A stretch of 64,000 bases of DNA from JAMXLO01 sp963791495 (GTDB taxonomy: Bacteria; Pseudomonadota; Alphaproteobacteria; Acetobacterales; Acetobacteraceae), in the NCBI GenBank assembly GCA_963791495.1, contig CAWBST010000002.1, forward strand, positions 186,001 to 250,000, given 5' to 3'. The notes beneath the pieces are model-generated. The model searched no databases. It worked only from the letters and a program-made list of their open reading frames with translations, and was not told the DNA's origin. The position numbers and the translations under genes are program-made. Below are positions 26,313-35,434 of this stretch, piece after piece. How positions within the stretch are numbered: position 1 is the first letter of the stretch; each line of letters begins with the position of its first letter.

Positions 26313-26723
26313 CTATGACTGGTGTTTCAGGATCGCCGCGCGAGCGGCCCGGTATTCGTCATCGGTCATTTCATTTGCAAGTTTTTGGCGGAGAGGTTGC
26401 GCGGGGGGCGGGTGGGTCCGGCTGGAAGACGATGTGCCACCAAACAGCCAGGGCTTTGCCCGTTTCAGTTGCACCATGAGCTCACCAGCATTTGCCAGCT
26501 CGCCATCCGAGGTCAGTTCCACGTCTTTGAGGTCGAGTAGCTTCAGTCCGTCCAGATCGACGATCCCCGCGCGTACCGCCTCAACCTTCAATTCGGCACG
26601 CACGACGCGCGCACGCGCTTCACGCTCGGTCTCTGCCAATCGACGCTCGAGCGATTCCGCTCGCATGCGAAGTTCCGCGACCGGATCATCATCCGGTGCG
26701 GGAGGCGTGTCGTCTTGTGACAT
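26313..26723 (-). CDS. Capsid scaffolding-like protein
   Basis: This 136-residue acidic protein has a predicted coiled coil (VAELRMRAESLERRLAETER) followed by LKVEAVRAGIVDLDGLKLLDL and a basic C-terminal segment ending DDEYRAARAAILKHQS. Scaffolding proteins of phages with unprocessed coats have this layout: a helical body and a basic, coat-binding tail. It lies between portal and capsid genes and is directly adjacent to the portal stop. Confidence 0.7.
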   Translation of the reverse strand: MSQDDTPPAPDDDPVAELRMRAESLERRLAETEREARARVVRAELKVEAVRAGIVDLDGLKLLDLKDVELTSDGELANAGELMVQLKRAKPWLFGGTSSSSRTHPPPAQPLRQKLANEMTDDEYRAARAAILKHQS

Positions 26724-28142
26724 TCAGTTGCTTCCGTTGGTGTTCCGGTCTGAGACGATGCGCGCCAGTTCCGCCGGCACGTCCTCAATGTCGAACGTGT
26801 CGGCGATCGCCTTCACCGCGCTCTCGCGGCTGATATGGCCCGCATTCGCCAGACTGCTTAGCGTCTGCGCATCCTTCTGCCGATCATCGGCGGTGGTCGG
26901 ATACCAGCGTGGCCAGCTTAGCGAGAGCCTAGCTACAGGATCCATTGCCTGGATCTCGCGTCCCATGACTCGCAGCCGATAGACCTGCGAAGCCCGTAGC
27001 ACCATGCGTGCGAGCAGCAGCAGAGCTCCTTCGCCGTAGCTGATGCGAAGATTGTCGGCGAGCCACACGAGGCCTTGGTTCATCAGTTCTAGGGCGCGGC
27101 CCGACTGAGCTGCGGTTAGCCGGTCGGCATTCGCCCGGTTGCCGTGCACGCTTTCCAGAGCCAGCTCGCGAAGCGCCCGCACATATTCGATGACTGCAGC
27201 CGACGCCGTGCCGCCTATCTCCAGGAGCTTCGCGTCGCCCTTCTCGCTGACCACGAGGGCGTTGCCGGCTCCCTTGATGATCTCGCTGTCGGTCGTGGCT
27301 GGTTCCTTGATCAGCAATGTTGGATCGCTGCTGTACTTCAGGCCGCGACCAGCCTGGCTGAGTTGGTAGTCGATCTCGATCTGTGTCTCGATTGCGGCGC
27401 GGAAGGTGCAGGCGCCATCGGCAGGGTCGCCGGTAGACGAAAGGCCAGGTAGGTTGCGAATCCAGACGACCGGCACGAAACCGAGGTTGTGCACGACACT
27501 GTGCGCTTCGTCGATTTCGGGCTTGAATGAACTGTTGACCGGGACCGGAGTGAACCAGGTCTCGCTTTCCGCGTCCCAACTGCGCGTGAACCAATAGTCG
27601 ATTGCGTTGTCGGGGATCTCGTATCCGCTGGAAGCAAGCAGGGTGCCTGGCACCTTGTATTTCTCGGTCACCCTGAGCAGCGTGTCGGGCTCCTGGGGGT
27701 CCCATTCCGGCGTCAAATACGTCGTGTCGAGAACGTCGAAGAAAATACGCCCGCGAAGCACGCGCATGACGATAGCGACAGATCCGATGGCGCCGCGTAT
27801 CGCAGCCTCGGTCATGGTCAAATTGAGACGGGCTTCCTTCGCAATGTCGGCGAGCGCGGCGCGGATCGTGCGATCGCCGCAATCGATCGTCGGGAAGTGA
27901 CCCTCGCTGAACAACAGTGAAACGCTGTCCTCGACCACGATGCGGCACAGCGCGTAGCGCACGCTGGGTCGACGGTTGCGCAGTGGTATATATTCACCAC
28001 CCGCGCCACGCTCCTCGTGAAACTGGTAAGGCAGCGCGTCGTACAGCCTGCCATCCATGACACGCTTGAGAATATCTAGCGTGCGCGCGCGTGCCGGATA
28101 ATGCAGGTCGCGCGGGATCAGGTTGCAGATCGTCTCGAACAT
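26724..28142 (-). CDS. Portal protein
   Basis: This 472-residue protein lies between terminase and scaffold. It has RRPSVRYALCRIVVEDSVSLLF, then ADIAKEARLNLTMTEAAIRGAIG and GRIFFDVLDTTYLTPEWDPQ. The C-terminal part contains the long stem-helix region (QTEIDYQLSQAGRGLKY in near form) and ESVHGNRANADRLTAAQSGRALELMNQ, typical of portals of the SPP1 type. The dodecamer forms the DNA entry vertex. Confidence 0.85.
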   Translation of the reverse strand: MFETICNLIPRDLHYPARARTLDILKRVMDGRLYDALPYQFHEERGAGGEYIPLRNRRPSVRYALCRIVVEDSVSLLFSEGHFPTIDCGDRTIRAALADIAKEARLNLTMTEAAIRGAIGSVAIVMRVLRGRIFFDVLDTTYLTPEWDPQEPDTLLRVTEKYKVPGTLLASSGYEIPDNAIDYWFTRSWDAESETWFTPVPVNSSFKPEIDEAHSVVHNLGFVPVVWIRNLPGLSSTGDPADGACTFRAAIETQIEIDYQLSQAGRGLKYSSDPTLLIKEPATTDSEIIKGAGNALVVSEKGDAKLLEIGGTASAAVIEYVRALRELALESVHGNRANADRLTAAQSGRALELMNQGLVWLADNLRISYGEGALLLLARMVLRASQVYRLRVMGREIQAMDPVARLSLSWPRWYPTTADDRQKDAQTLSSLANAGHISRESAVKAIADTFDIEDVPAELARIVSDRNTNGSN

Positions 28143-28170
28143 GGGCTCGCTGAAGTGGATGTCGTGTCGG

Positions 28171-29574
28171 CTAACGCGCCAGGAACGGCATGGAGAGACG
28201 GCGTGCCGGCGCCCCGTGTGTGGTCAGCATGGTGAAGGCGCGTGACAGCGCATCGACCTGGTCGTCCTTGCGGCCGAAAGGAAAGTCACGCAGCTCCTCA
28301 AGAAAGACGTGGTTCCAGCCAGCGCGGACGATGGCGACGTTTCGCGCCTCAACCTGGGATGCAACCGGCGCCGCACGGGTGGTCTTGGCACCGGTTTCAC
28401 GCGAAGACTCTACGCGATAGCCGGCAAGGCAGCTGGTGAGATAGGAGGCCTGGTGCTTGCCGGCCTGCCCAGGGTCTTCCGGCAGACCAATAGTAACGGG
28501 TGGACCATCAATGCGTGCCGCTTCCTCGATTGCAACTTCGACCTCATGTGGCGTGCCGCGGATGCGGACCACGTCCAACACAACGAACCGACCCTGACTG
28601 TCGCGCGTCAGCTTCACACCTACGGTCCAATCGGGATCGTTGCCACCGGTTGCCATGGTCGCGGCAAGATCCCAGCCGCGAACGACGACGCCTTCCAAGC
28701 GCGTCGGCGACGCATCGAGAACATCGATGCAATCGATCTTGAACAAGCTGCCGACGATTGGCCGTGGCGATTGTTGAAACAGGGCCGACCAGGCCCGTTC
28801 ACCGATCGTGTCGCGCTTCCGCAGCAGCGCACCCTCGTCCTCCCAGTCCGGCCACAACGCGGCGCCAAGATCGCGCTGCAGCGGATCATCCTCTTCCGCC
28901 AGCGCGGGGAGGCGCAGAACAGACCATTCGCCCGAATTCTGCGCGAGCAGGCGACCCGCCAGATCGTCTTCGTGCCAGCGCGTCATGATCAATACGATCC
29001 GACCGCGTGGCTTGAGCCGCGTGGTCAGATCGAAGCGGTACCAGTTCCACGCTCGTTCCCGCAGGACGGGGCTGTCGGCCTCGGCCTGGGACTTGATCGG
29101 ATCGTCAATGATAACCAGATCGGCGCGACGGCCAATCAAAGGACCACGGATACCGGCCGCGAAGTATTCACCTTTGCCGGTGGTCAGCCAGTGACCCGCG
29201 GCCTGTCGAGCGGAGTGGAGTCCGTACCCAAGCTGGCATGCATATTCTCTCACGATTTCGCGCACCTGACGACCGAAGTGTTCGGCGAGGCTCCGCGTGT
29301 GCGAGGTCGTGATCACCGAGCTGTCCGGGTGCTGGGTGAACCACCAGGCCGGGTACAGCAGTGACGCGTAGGTTGACTTCGCTGAGCCCGGCGGCATTAG
29401 CACCATCAAGCGATCGGTCTCGCCTCGACAGACCTGATCGAGTTGCTCGAGCAACAGACGGTGATGCGGTGCTGGACTTTGCCCGCTCCTTGCCATGACC
29501 CAGGTTGCCCAGGTCAGGAGGTCTGCACCGTTTGGCCGATCCTGATTCTGCGTGTCGTGCGGGGAACCCGGCAT
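28171..29574 (-). CDS. Phage terminase large subunit (TerL)
   Basis: The packaging ATPase-nuclease is 467 aa from the ATG at 29574; a longer ORF starts at 29637. Walker A is MPPGSAKST (residues 60-68) and Walker B is LVIIDD (residues 153-158). The nuclease domain starts near VVRGWDLAAT, and EVEVAIEEAARIDG and KDDQVDALSRAFTML complete the family C-terminus. It threads DNA into the head through the portal. No small terminase gene is visible upstream, which is unusual. It is the first gene of the block. Confidence 0.93.
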   Translation of the reverse strand: MPGSPHDTQNQDRPNGADLLTWATWVMARSGQSPAPHHRLLLEQLDQVCRGETDRLMVLMPPGSAKSTYASLLYPAWWFTQHPDSSVITTSHTRSLAEHFGRQVREIVREYACQLGYGLHSARQAAGHWLTTGKGEYFAAGIRGPLIGRRADLVIIDDPIKSQAEADSPVLRERAWNWYRFDLTTRLKPRGRIVLIMTRWHEDDLAGRLLAQNSGEWSVLRLPALAEEDDPLQRDLGAALWPDWEDEGALLRKRDTIGERAWSALFQQSPRPIVGSLFKIDCIDVLDASPTRLEGVVVRGWDLAATMATGGNDPDWTVGVKLTRDSQGRFVVLDVVRIRGTPHEVEVAIEEAARIDGPPVTIGLPEDPGQAGKHQASYLTSCLAGYRVESSRETGAKTTRAAPVASQVEARNVAIVRAGWNHVFLEELRDFPFGRKDDQVDALSRAFTMLTTHGAPARRLSMPFLAR

Positions 29575-29814
29575 CTTTGGATGATGGAGTTCCCGGTGAC
29601 GCGGCCGCGCTGAACGGCAGAGGCGTGGCGCGGCCACACGCCTGCCTGAGAAAGATTCCCATCATCGAAGCGACGATCGGAACCGGCGAATTCTATCGGA
29701 ACGGCGTCTCGCTTGCGCGTGCCGCCATCATGCCGAAAGGAATACCTGAAAGTGGGGCATGTGGGCAAGAGAAATCTGAAAAATTTCCTAGACCGCTCGG
29801 GACGCCCAATTGGG

Positions 29815-30210
29815 ATGTCTGTGCGGGCGCCGCTGCTGGCTGCGCTCATTGGCGGATGCAGCCAGGATCTGGGGGAGCGGCTGCAGTCCGGTCGGGTGCT
29901 CGCTTGGCACGGCTTACAGGGTCGTTGGGTCGGTACGGTTGTCCCGACAGAACGTGACTGCGGCGGCGCGACACAGGGTCTGATGTCGATAGGGAAGGGG
30001 GGGTTCGCCTTCGACCCGTTCGAGAGCACCGCGACGGTCCGTGGTGACCTTGGCGATAACGGCCGCCTCAATGGAAGGCTGGTCCGTCAGGGCGCCGATC
30101 ACCAGGACCTTTCGATCAGCTTCGTGGGGGTGGCTGAGGGAACGGATGCCATCAATGGCACACTACAATCTGGTCGATGTCGTTGGATGGTGACACTGCA
30201 TCGCGGATGA
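29815..30210 (+). CDS. Small putative lipoprotein, unknown function
   Basis: This 131-residue protein from the ATG at 29815 has a short signal peptide with a lipobox-like LIGGC, giving a predicted acylated Cys near residue 14. The remainder has GRWVGTVVPTERDCGG, STATVRGDLGDNGRLNGRL and CRWMVTLHRG, compatible with a small beta-sheet domain. The ORF is open upstream, but the first 34 codons lack a plausible signal. It sits just outside the phage block, pointing away from it. I do not recognise the family. Confidence 0.6.
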   Translation: MSVRAPLLAALIGGCSQDLGERLQSGRVLAWHGLQGRWVGTVVPTERDCGGATQGLMSIGKGGFAFDPFESTATVRGDLGDNGRLNGRLVRQGADHQDLSISFVGVAEGTDAINGTLQSGRCRWMVTLHRG

Positions 30211-30345
30211 GAACCGCCGGGCATTGACGGTGTACTGGCGCACTTTGACGGAGTACTAACCGTTGCGCCGCTTCAACGTAATGACTGGGCGGGGCACACT
30301 GATCGTGTTCGTCGGGATGCCGATTTGCTCATTTGCGGGGGCGCA

Positions 30346-30825
30346 ATGACCTACATGGACAAGACGCTTGGTGGCCGTGTTGCGGCGCAGGACAACGGTG
30401 GCGGTACGGGGCAGGCGACCCGTGAGGCCCTGGTGCTGGTGATCGAAGACGAGTACACGATTTCGAGCGCATTTCGCAGCGTCTGCGACTGTCTGAATGT
30501 TGCGGTCGAGCGAATGACGAGCCACGAAAACCTCGGATCAGCATTGCGCCAGCGTTGCCCTATGGCAGTGGTTGCCGAAGCGGACGCAGCCGGGCAGGAC
30601 GGCTGCCACGTGATGATGACGGTTGCCGACTATGATCGCGATATGCCGGTCCTACTGCTCACTGGCGACGATCCTGCCCTGCTGGGCGCCGTCGATGCGG
30701 TCGAGGAGATCTGGCAGCTTACTTCGGTAGACAAGTGGCCCCAGTTGCTCGGCGTTGGCGCTGTGGTCGATTTTCTGTTCCGTGCCGGCCGCAGGGGCGA
30801 TTGTATGAGGCTGATGTCAGTATGA
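30346..30825 (+). CDS. Stand-alone response-regulator receiver domain protein
   Basis: This 159-residue protein has the receiver pattern: ALVLVIEDEY (acidic pocket Glu-Asp-Glu) near residue 35, VVAEADAAGQDGCHVMM for the phospho-acceptor region, PVLLLTGDD for the conserved Thr, and SVDKW for the conserved Lys. There is no output domain, so it may signal by protein contact or be a phosphate sink. I chose ATG 30346 after GGGGGCGCA. No histidine kinase is nearby. The acceptor Asp placement is less regular than in typical receivers. Confidence 0.6.
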   Translation: MTYMDKTLGGRVAAQDNGGGTGQATREALVLVIEDEYTISSAFRSVCDCLNVAVERMTSHENLGSALRQRCPMAVVAEADAAGQDGCHVMMTVADYDRDMPVLLLTGDDPALLGAVDAVEEIWQLTSVDKWPQLLGVGAVVDFLFRAGRRGDCMRLMSV

Positions 30826-30835
30826 CCCGCGTTCC

Positions 30836-31615
30836 TCAATTGCCCGCGGACATAAACGGACAACCGTCCCGCGCACGCTTGCGCGCGGCAACCGCATATC
30901 CGCCAAGTTTACGATCCTGATCGTCATTGGGGACTGCGATTGTCGCCTCGTAGTCGGCCCAATCGGTCGCTGAGAATCCCGCCATATCGGCTGTCGTGTC
31001 GAAGGCGCCGAGCGTCGCGTCGGCATAGGCAATGCGTGGCAACGGCTGGACCTGGGCCAGCGGAAAATCTGCCCGCAACCGCACCGGCAAGTCAGTGCGC
31101 GTGAATCGGAGATTGGTAAACAACGGGCCGAACCAGTGATCCGTCTCGACGATGCCCTCGTAGAGCGCGTAGCCGCCAGGAGCCGGCAGGTTCGCCGGGG
31201 CGCGTATCAGCAGGCTCCAGTCCGGTGCAGTGCGGGCGATCAGCCCGGTCCATATCTGCAGCGTTCCGGGCTCTGGAATCGCGGTCAGGAATGGCGGTGA
31301 GCATCCCGCGAGCGATCCTGGGGCTGCCGCATCGAAGCAGGCGGAAAAATCCGGGAACTGCGCTGCGGGCATCAGCGGCAGCCAATCCTGCCAGCCGGTG
31401 CACTGCCAGAAGATGTCGTGGCCGTCCCACAGGAATTGCAGATCGGTTGGCGGGAAGACCCACCAGCCATAGCTTGCGGCAGTGGTGACGGCTTGGCAGT
31501 AGCGGTAGGCACGTGTTGGCAATGTCCCGGCTGCCGAGCGGTCCGCGCGTTGGGGCAGGCGGGCTTGCTCGATCAGACGGTGGAACCGGACAATCGGCGT
31601 GCTCGAGCGGTGCAT
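30836..31615 (-). CDS. DUF6065-like protein
   Basis: This protein is about 259 aa from ATG 31615. It contains YRYCQAVTTAASYGWWVFPP, then DLQFLWDGHDIFW, IPEPGTLQIWTGLIARTAPDWSLLIRAP and GPLFTNLRFTRTD. The pattern YGW...WDG...IWTG fits the uncharacterised DUF6065 family, whose function is unknown. No signal peptide or membrane segment is seen. It converges on the receiver-domain gene (11 nt). The longer ORF to 31780 adds low-quality Arg-rich residues, so I used the internal ATG. Confidence 0.55.
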   Translation of the reverse strand: MHRSSTPIVRFHRLIEQARLPQRADRSAAGTLPTRAYRYCQAVTTAASYGWWVFPPTDLQFLWDGHDIFWQCTGWQDWLPLMPAAQFPDFSACFDAAAPGSLAGCSPPFLTAIPEPGTLQIWTGLIARTAPDWSLLIRAPANLPAPGGYALYEGIVETDHWFGPLFTNLRFTRTDLPVRLRADFPLAQVQPLPRIAYADATLGAFDTTADMAGFSATDWADYEATIAVPNDDQDRKLGGYAVAARKRARDGCPFMSAGN

Positions 31616-31846
31616 GGGCGGAGCGCTCCCGGTTGGCTCGTTGGCGTGAAGCCGGCGCTTGCGGCATGGCAATCGGATGCGAGCGTAAGCGCGATGCTCC
31701 CCGGCGGGCCTGGACGGGCGACTGTTGTCCAGGCCCTTCCGAGAGTCAGCGCGAGGTCGGCAATCGGATTCCGGCACCAAAACGAATACGGCCGGTGTCG
31801 GTGGTCGCTGGTAGCCGGACGGGCAGGGCGATCCGGAGGGACGGAT

Positions 31847-32122
31847 TCATGGCTGGGGATCCTTTCCTGATGTGGCGGCGTCGACAGGGGTCCGGCCCAC
31901 CGCCCCCCAACCCGCGCGGCCATCGGACGCAGGAAGTCGCACACTGGGCGCGACCGCCGCATCAAAGAACCTTCGCGATTTCAGGGGACAAACGGACGCA
32001 GTAAGCCCGTTGACGCCGGACAGGTATATGGCCGCTTCGATCGCGTCAAGGAAAAAAATCACATCGTGCCCCACGTGGACGTGAGATTGCCGCCCACCCC
32101 AGACGGCAGACTTGCGCATCAT
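31847..32122 (-). CDS. Low-confidence small ORF
   Basis: This 91-residue ORF starts MMRKSAVWGGRQSHVHVGH and includes IFFLDAIEAAIYLSG. Its stop overlaps by ATGA the start of a 34-codon ORF at 31746-31850 that is not conserved in any way I recognise. It lies within the stretch 31616-32172, where I see no other gene. It could be a spurious frame of GC-rich DNA. Confidence 0.25.
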   Translation of the reverse strand: MMRKSAVWGGRQSHVHVGHDVIFFLDAIEAAIYLSGVNGLTASVCPLKSRRFFDAAVAPSVRLPASDGRAGWGAVGRTPVDAATSGKDPQP

Positions 32123-32172
32123 CTGTTCAGGCAACGTTCGAGTTCTCGTACGAGCCTTGGCCACAACGAAGC

Positions 32173-33225
32173 TTAGAGCGAATTCGTCCAGGTCTGGATG
32201 GCAAGGCTGGTCACCGCAACCGACACCCAGGTTGTCAGGCCCAGCAGCAATGGCCGCGCGCCCGCCCCGGCGAAGGCGCGCCAGTGGCCCTGCAGGCCCA
32301 CCGCCGCGAGAGCGACCACCAGCACCCAACGGCCCGCCAGTTGCACCATGGGACCGAACCGGCCGACCAGGCCAAGCGTGTTGAGCAGCGATGCAAGGAT
32401 GAACAGCATGATGAAGGCCGGTACCGCCTGATAGACACGCCGGGCCAACGATTCGTCCTCGCCAGCGCGCCGCTCCTCGAACCAGGGCACCAGCAGTCCA
32501 AAGCCGATCACCAGCGGAATGATCAATGTCGTGCGGGTGAGTTTGACGATGGTCGCGATCGTGCCGGCATCGTGGCTGTAGGCGAAGCCCGCGGCCACGA
32601 CAGCCGACGTGTCATTCACCGCTGTTCCTGCCCACAGACCGAAACCTGGGTCGCTCAGCGACAGCAGATGACCGACGGCGGGAAACACAAAGACAGCAAG
32701 CATGTTGAAAAAGAAAATGACCGAGATTGCGTACGCGATCTCCTCCGCCTTCGCGCGGATCACTGGCGCCAGTGCCGCGATAGCCGATGCACCGCAGATG
32801 GTCGTGCCAATCCCAATCAGGCATCGCATCCGCCAGTCGACCCGCATGGTGCGCCCGATGAGCAGCGCACAACCGAGGCCAGCCGCTATCGTCACCGCAA
32901 GCACCGGGAGCGAGCCTGCTCCTGTCCGCACGATGATCCCCAGATCGAGACTGGCACCCAGCAGGATGATGCCACCCTTCAGACACACCTTGCTGACATC
33001 GCCGATCCGCAGCGTGCCGATCTGGAGCGGTCCGCGGAGCGAGTTGGTGATCAGGACCCCAAAGGCGATGGCGAATATCGGAGCACCGACGACTGGCATG
33101 TAAGCCGCCGCCGCGTTCGCGGCTGTCGCAATGGCAATGCACAGCAACAGGCCGCCGAGCATCCGCACCCAGCCGGGCATCGCCACGCGCGAGGGAGCAA
33201 CCGCAATTTCCTGCTGCATCGCCAT
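32173..33225 (-). CDS. YeiH-family (UPF0324) putative membrane transporter
   Basis: This 350-residue integral membrane protein has about ten hydrophobic segments. Family motifs visible are LQIGTLRIGDVSKVCLKGGIILLGASL, GIGTTICGASAIAALAPVI, FGLWAGTAVNDTSAVVAAG and YSHDAGTIATIVKLTR. These match YeiH/UPF0324 proteins, annotated as putative sulfate exporters without firm evidence. The ATG at 33225 is preceded by AAGGAGAG with about 10 nt spacing. An upstream in-frame ATG at 33285 is less likely. It is divergent from the BTAD regulator gene, 160 bp away. Confidence 0.85.
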   Translation of the reverse strand: MAMQQEIAVAPSRVAMPGWVRMLGGLLLCIAIATAANAAAAYMPVVGAPIFAIAFGVLITNSLRGPLQIGTLRIGDVSKVCLKGGIILLGASLDLGIIVRTGAGSLPVLAVTIAAGLGCALLIGRTMRVDWRMRCLIGIGTTICGASAIAALAPVIRAKAEEIAYAISVIFFFNMLAVFVFPAVGHLLSLSDPGFGLWAGTAVNDTSAVVAAGFAYSHDAGTIATIVKLTRTTLIIPLVIGFGLLVPWFEERRAGEDESLARRVYQAVPAFIMLFILASLLNTLGLVGRFGPMVQLAGRWVLVVALAAVGLQGHWRAFAGAGARPLLLGLTTWVSVAVTSLAIQTWTNSL

Positions 33226-33385
33226 CGTAGTGGGACTCTCCTTGCCAAAAATCATCCTGCTGCGCCGATCGATCATGAACCGCATGGGCGCCCCCGTCAG
33301 CGTAGCCGATATCAGGGAACTTCGAGAACCACCGGGTTCCCAGTTCTTGTCTCGATCCTTTATCTATGATAGCATAAAGCCCAAA

Positions 33386-35434
33386 ATGCTCTCCTGTTGG
33401 TTGTGGTCGTACCCCAATCTCACGAAAGGCGCGAGGAGCGACATTACTGCCTCGAACAACATTCCGCCGGCACAAAACGACCGCGAGGCTTCCCCGGAGC
33501 CCCTGCTGCGTCTGACCTTGTTCGGGGCAATGGGAGCAACGCTCGCTTCGGGGGAGAGCGTACTGCCCCGGTCCCGCAAGGCCCGGGCCGTACTGGCGGT
33601 ACTGGCCAGCGTGGCGCCAAGACCGGTGTTGCGGACGCGTTTGATCACGTTGCTCTGGGGCCGGCGCGAGAGGGAGCAGGCTCACGGTTCGCTCCGGCAA
33701 TCTGCGCATGAGCTTCGGCTCGCGCTCGGGCCTCGTGCTGGCAGCCTCCTAAAGGCGGACCGCAACTACCTCACGCTGCTGGATGACCGGCTCTGGGTGG
33801 ACGTCCGCGTACTGGCGGCTTCAACCGCCGCCCAACCCAGCGGCCTGGAGTTGTTTCAGCGGACGCTTCTTGAAGATCTCGTCGGCATTGATCCCGAGTT
33901 CGATCATTGGCTGGGCGACGAGCACCAGCGCCTGACCAGGTACGCCCGTTCGGTGGCGGAGCGTGTGTTGGCCGAGCTGTACGAGCCCAGCGCCACGGTC
34001 GTTGCGGCTGAGAGATTGCTGCTCATTGATCCACTGCACGAGGGAGCATGGCAGGCACTGATCCGCGCCCAGATGGACCAGGGCGATCGCAGCGCGGCGA
34101 AGCTGGTCTTCGATCGCTGCACCACCACCCTCGCAAATGCAGGCATGGCTCCTTCCGTCGCGACGGAAGAAATCGCTGAAAGCGTCCTACCCGTATCGTT
34201 CCCACCGGCGAGAAACTTGCGGCTACGCGAAGCAACCAGAGGCGTTCGGCTCGCCGTTCTGCCTCCCCGCGCCTTGGGGGGCGACCAAGTGGAAACCCTG
34301 TCGTTGGGGCTTGCCGAGGAGATCACTGCTGCCCTGTCGCCATTCCGCTGGATCACGTGCGTTGATGGCACGCTCTCGGCAGGAAATGCCGGTCCGGCGA
34401 AGCCCGCCCGTCCTCCCTGGCAGCGCCTCGACCTGGATTATTTGCTCGACAGCACGCTACAGCGCTCCGGCAACCGGATCCGCATCATCGTCCGCCTGCT
34501 CGATCTTCGCACTGGCAGTACGGTGACCTGGGTTCGCCGGTTCGATCGTGAGTTGGACGACGTCTTGACGTTGCAGGGCGAGATCGCTGCTGAGACGGCA
34601 GCCCAGATCGATCCCGAACTGCTGCTCCGTGAGGGAGAACGCCTCCTCTCGCACGGGCCACGCGAGCCGACCTCACGTGACCTCGTCCTGCGGGCCATAC
34701 CGGCGATCTATCGGCTTGAGCCATCGGGTTTCCAGTCGGCCGGGGAGATGCTCGCTGCGGCATTGGCTACCGAGCCCGACAATGCCGCGGCGCACGCCTG
34801 GTGGGCCTATTGGCATGTTCTTCTCGTCGGCCAGGGTTGGGCAGGCGACCCGGTTTCCGCGACCCGACGTGCGGGCGAATTAGCGGACCGCGCGGTCGCA
34901 CTGGATCCTGGCGACGCTCGGGCTCTGGCTCTGGTCGGGCACGTCCGCGGCTTCCTGTACAAACGTCCCCAGGAGGCGCGTGCCCTACACGAACGTGCAA
35001 TCTCGCTGAACCCGAGCCTATCCTTGGCGTGGTGTCTCTCGGGCGCCGCCGACAGCTACCTGGGCCAACACAAGCAGGCTATCGCACGGATCGCCCAGGC
35101 GCAGCGACTTTCGCCACAAGGGCCGCATGAGTTCCTCTTTGGCTCGGTCCTCGCAATTCCGCATTTTCTGTGTGGCGATTTCGAGACTGCCGTAACGCTG
35201 GGACGGCGAGCGATCGAGCTGAATCCAAACTTTTCGACGAGTTACAAGACATACTTGGCGGCGCTTGGCCATCTGGGCCGTGACGACGAGGCGGCGAGGA
35301 TAATGGCTTGCTTGGTCGCGCTTGAACCGGAGTTCTCGATCAGGAGCGCGGTTGAACGCGCGCCGTTGACGCGTCGCGAGGATCTGGCCCTTTATGCCGA
35401 GGGCTTGCGTCGTGCTGGATTGCGCGAAGGCTAG
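33386..35434 (+). CDS. BTAD/SARP-type transcriptional regulator with TPR domain
   Basis: This protein is about 682 aa from ATG 33386; the frame is open upstream. Near residues 35-130 is an OmpR-like winged helix (LLRLTLFGAMGATL, RKARAVLAVLAS, RLITLLWGRRER). A bacterial transcriptional activator domain follows (LEDLVGIDPEFDHWLGDEHQRLTRY, AERLLLIDPLHEGAWQALI). A TolB/CadC-like segment (RLAVLPPRALGG, DLDYLLDSTLQRSGNRIRI) precedes TPR repeats with DAVALDPGDARALALVG-type helices. Such proteins regulate adjacent genes, so it could control the divergent yeiH-like gene. Confidence 0.78.
   Translation: MLSCWLWSYPNLTKGARSDITASNNIPPAQNDREASPEPLLRLTLFGAMGATLASGESVLPRSRKARAVLAVLASVAPRPVLRTRLITLLWGRREREQAHGSLRQSAHELRLALGPRAGSLLKADRNYLTLLDDRLWVDVRVLAASTAAQPSGLELFQRTLLEDLVGIDPEFDHWLGDEHQRLTRYARSVAERVLAELYEPSATVVAAERLLLIDPLHEGAWQALIRAQMDQGDRSAAKLVFDRCTTTLANAGMAPSVATEEIAESVLPVSFPPARNLRLREATRGVRLAVLPPRALGGDQVETLSLGLAEEITAALSPFRWITCVDGTLSAGNAGPAKPARPPWQRLDLDYLLDSTLQRSGNRIRIIVRLLDLRTGSTVTWVRRFDRELDDVLTLQGEIAAETAAQIDPELLLREGERLLSHGPREPTSRDLVLRAIPAIYRLEPSGFQSAGEMLAAALATEPDNAAAHAWWAYWHVLLVGQGWAGDPVSATRRAGELADRAVALDPGDARALALVGHVRGFLYKRPQEARALHERAISLNPSLSLAWCLSGAADSYLGQHKQAIARIAQAQRLSPQGPHEFLFGSVLAIPHFLCGDFETAVTLGRRAIELNPNFSTSYKTYLAALGHLGRDDEAARIMACLVALEPEFSIRSAVERAPLTRREDLALYAEGLRRAGLREG

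Larger units (their letters stand above)
4345..29574 (-). mobile_element. Contractile-tailed (myovirus-type) prophage remnant or domesticated particle cluster
   Basis: About 25 kb of uninterrupted minus-strand genes encode a complete head and contractile tail: large terminase, portal, scaffold-like protein, major capsid, neck proteins, sheath, tube, tail chaperone with -1 frameshift, short tape-measure candidate, P2-like U, X, D, V, W/gp25, J and I baseplate proteins, fibres and a GH108 endolysin. Genes are spaced by a few bases or overlap. I see no integrase, transposase, small terminase, head protease, replication, repressor or holin gene, and no attachment-site repeats at the borders. The flanks are ordinary chromosomal genes: dnaE2 on the left and a small lipoprotein on the right. 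The head genes rule out a pure tailocin. Confidence 0.85.

Noticed and set aside
4345..29574. Interpretation as an R-type tailocin
   Set aside because: Terminase, portal, scaffold and capsid genes are intact, so a head is made.
29575..29814. Small terminase gene upstream of TerL
   Set aside because: Frames here are short or mirror TerL; none has a helix-turn-helix or small-terminase look.
31513..32004. Plus-strand 163-codon frame
   Set aside because: Arg/Gly/Pro-rich with no ribosome site, overlapping the DUF6065-like gene.
33131..33385. N-terminal extension of the BTAD regulator
   Set aside because: It runs through the divergent promoter region and into the yeiH-like gene. No domain is present before about 33,480.
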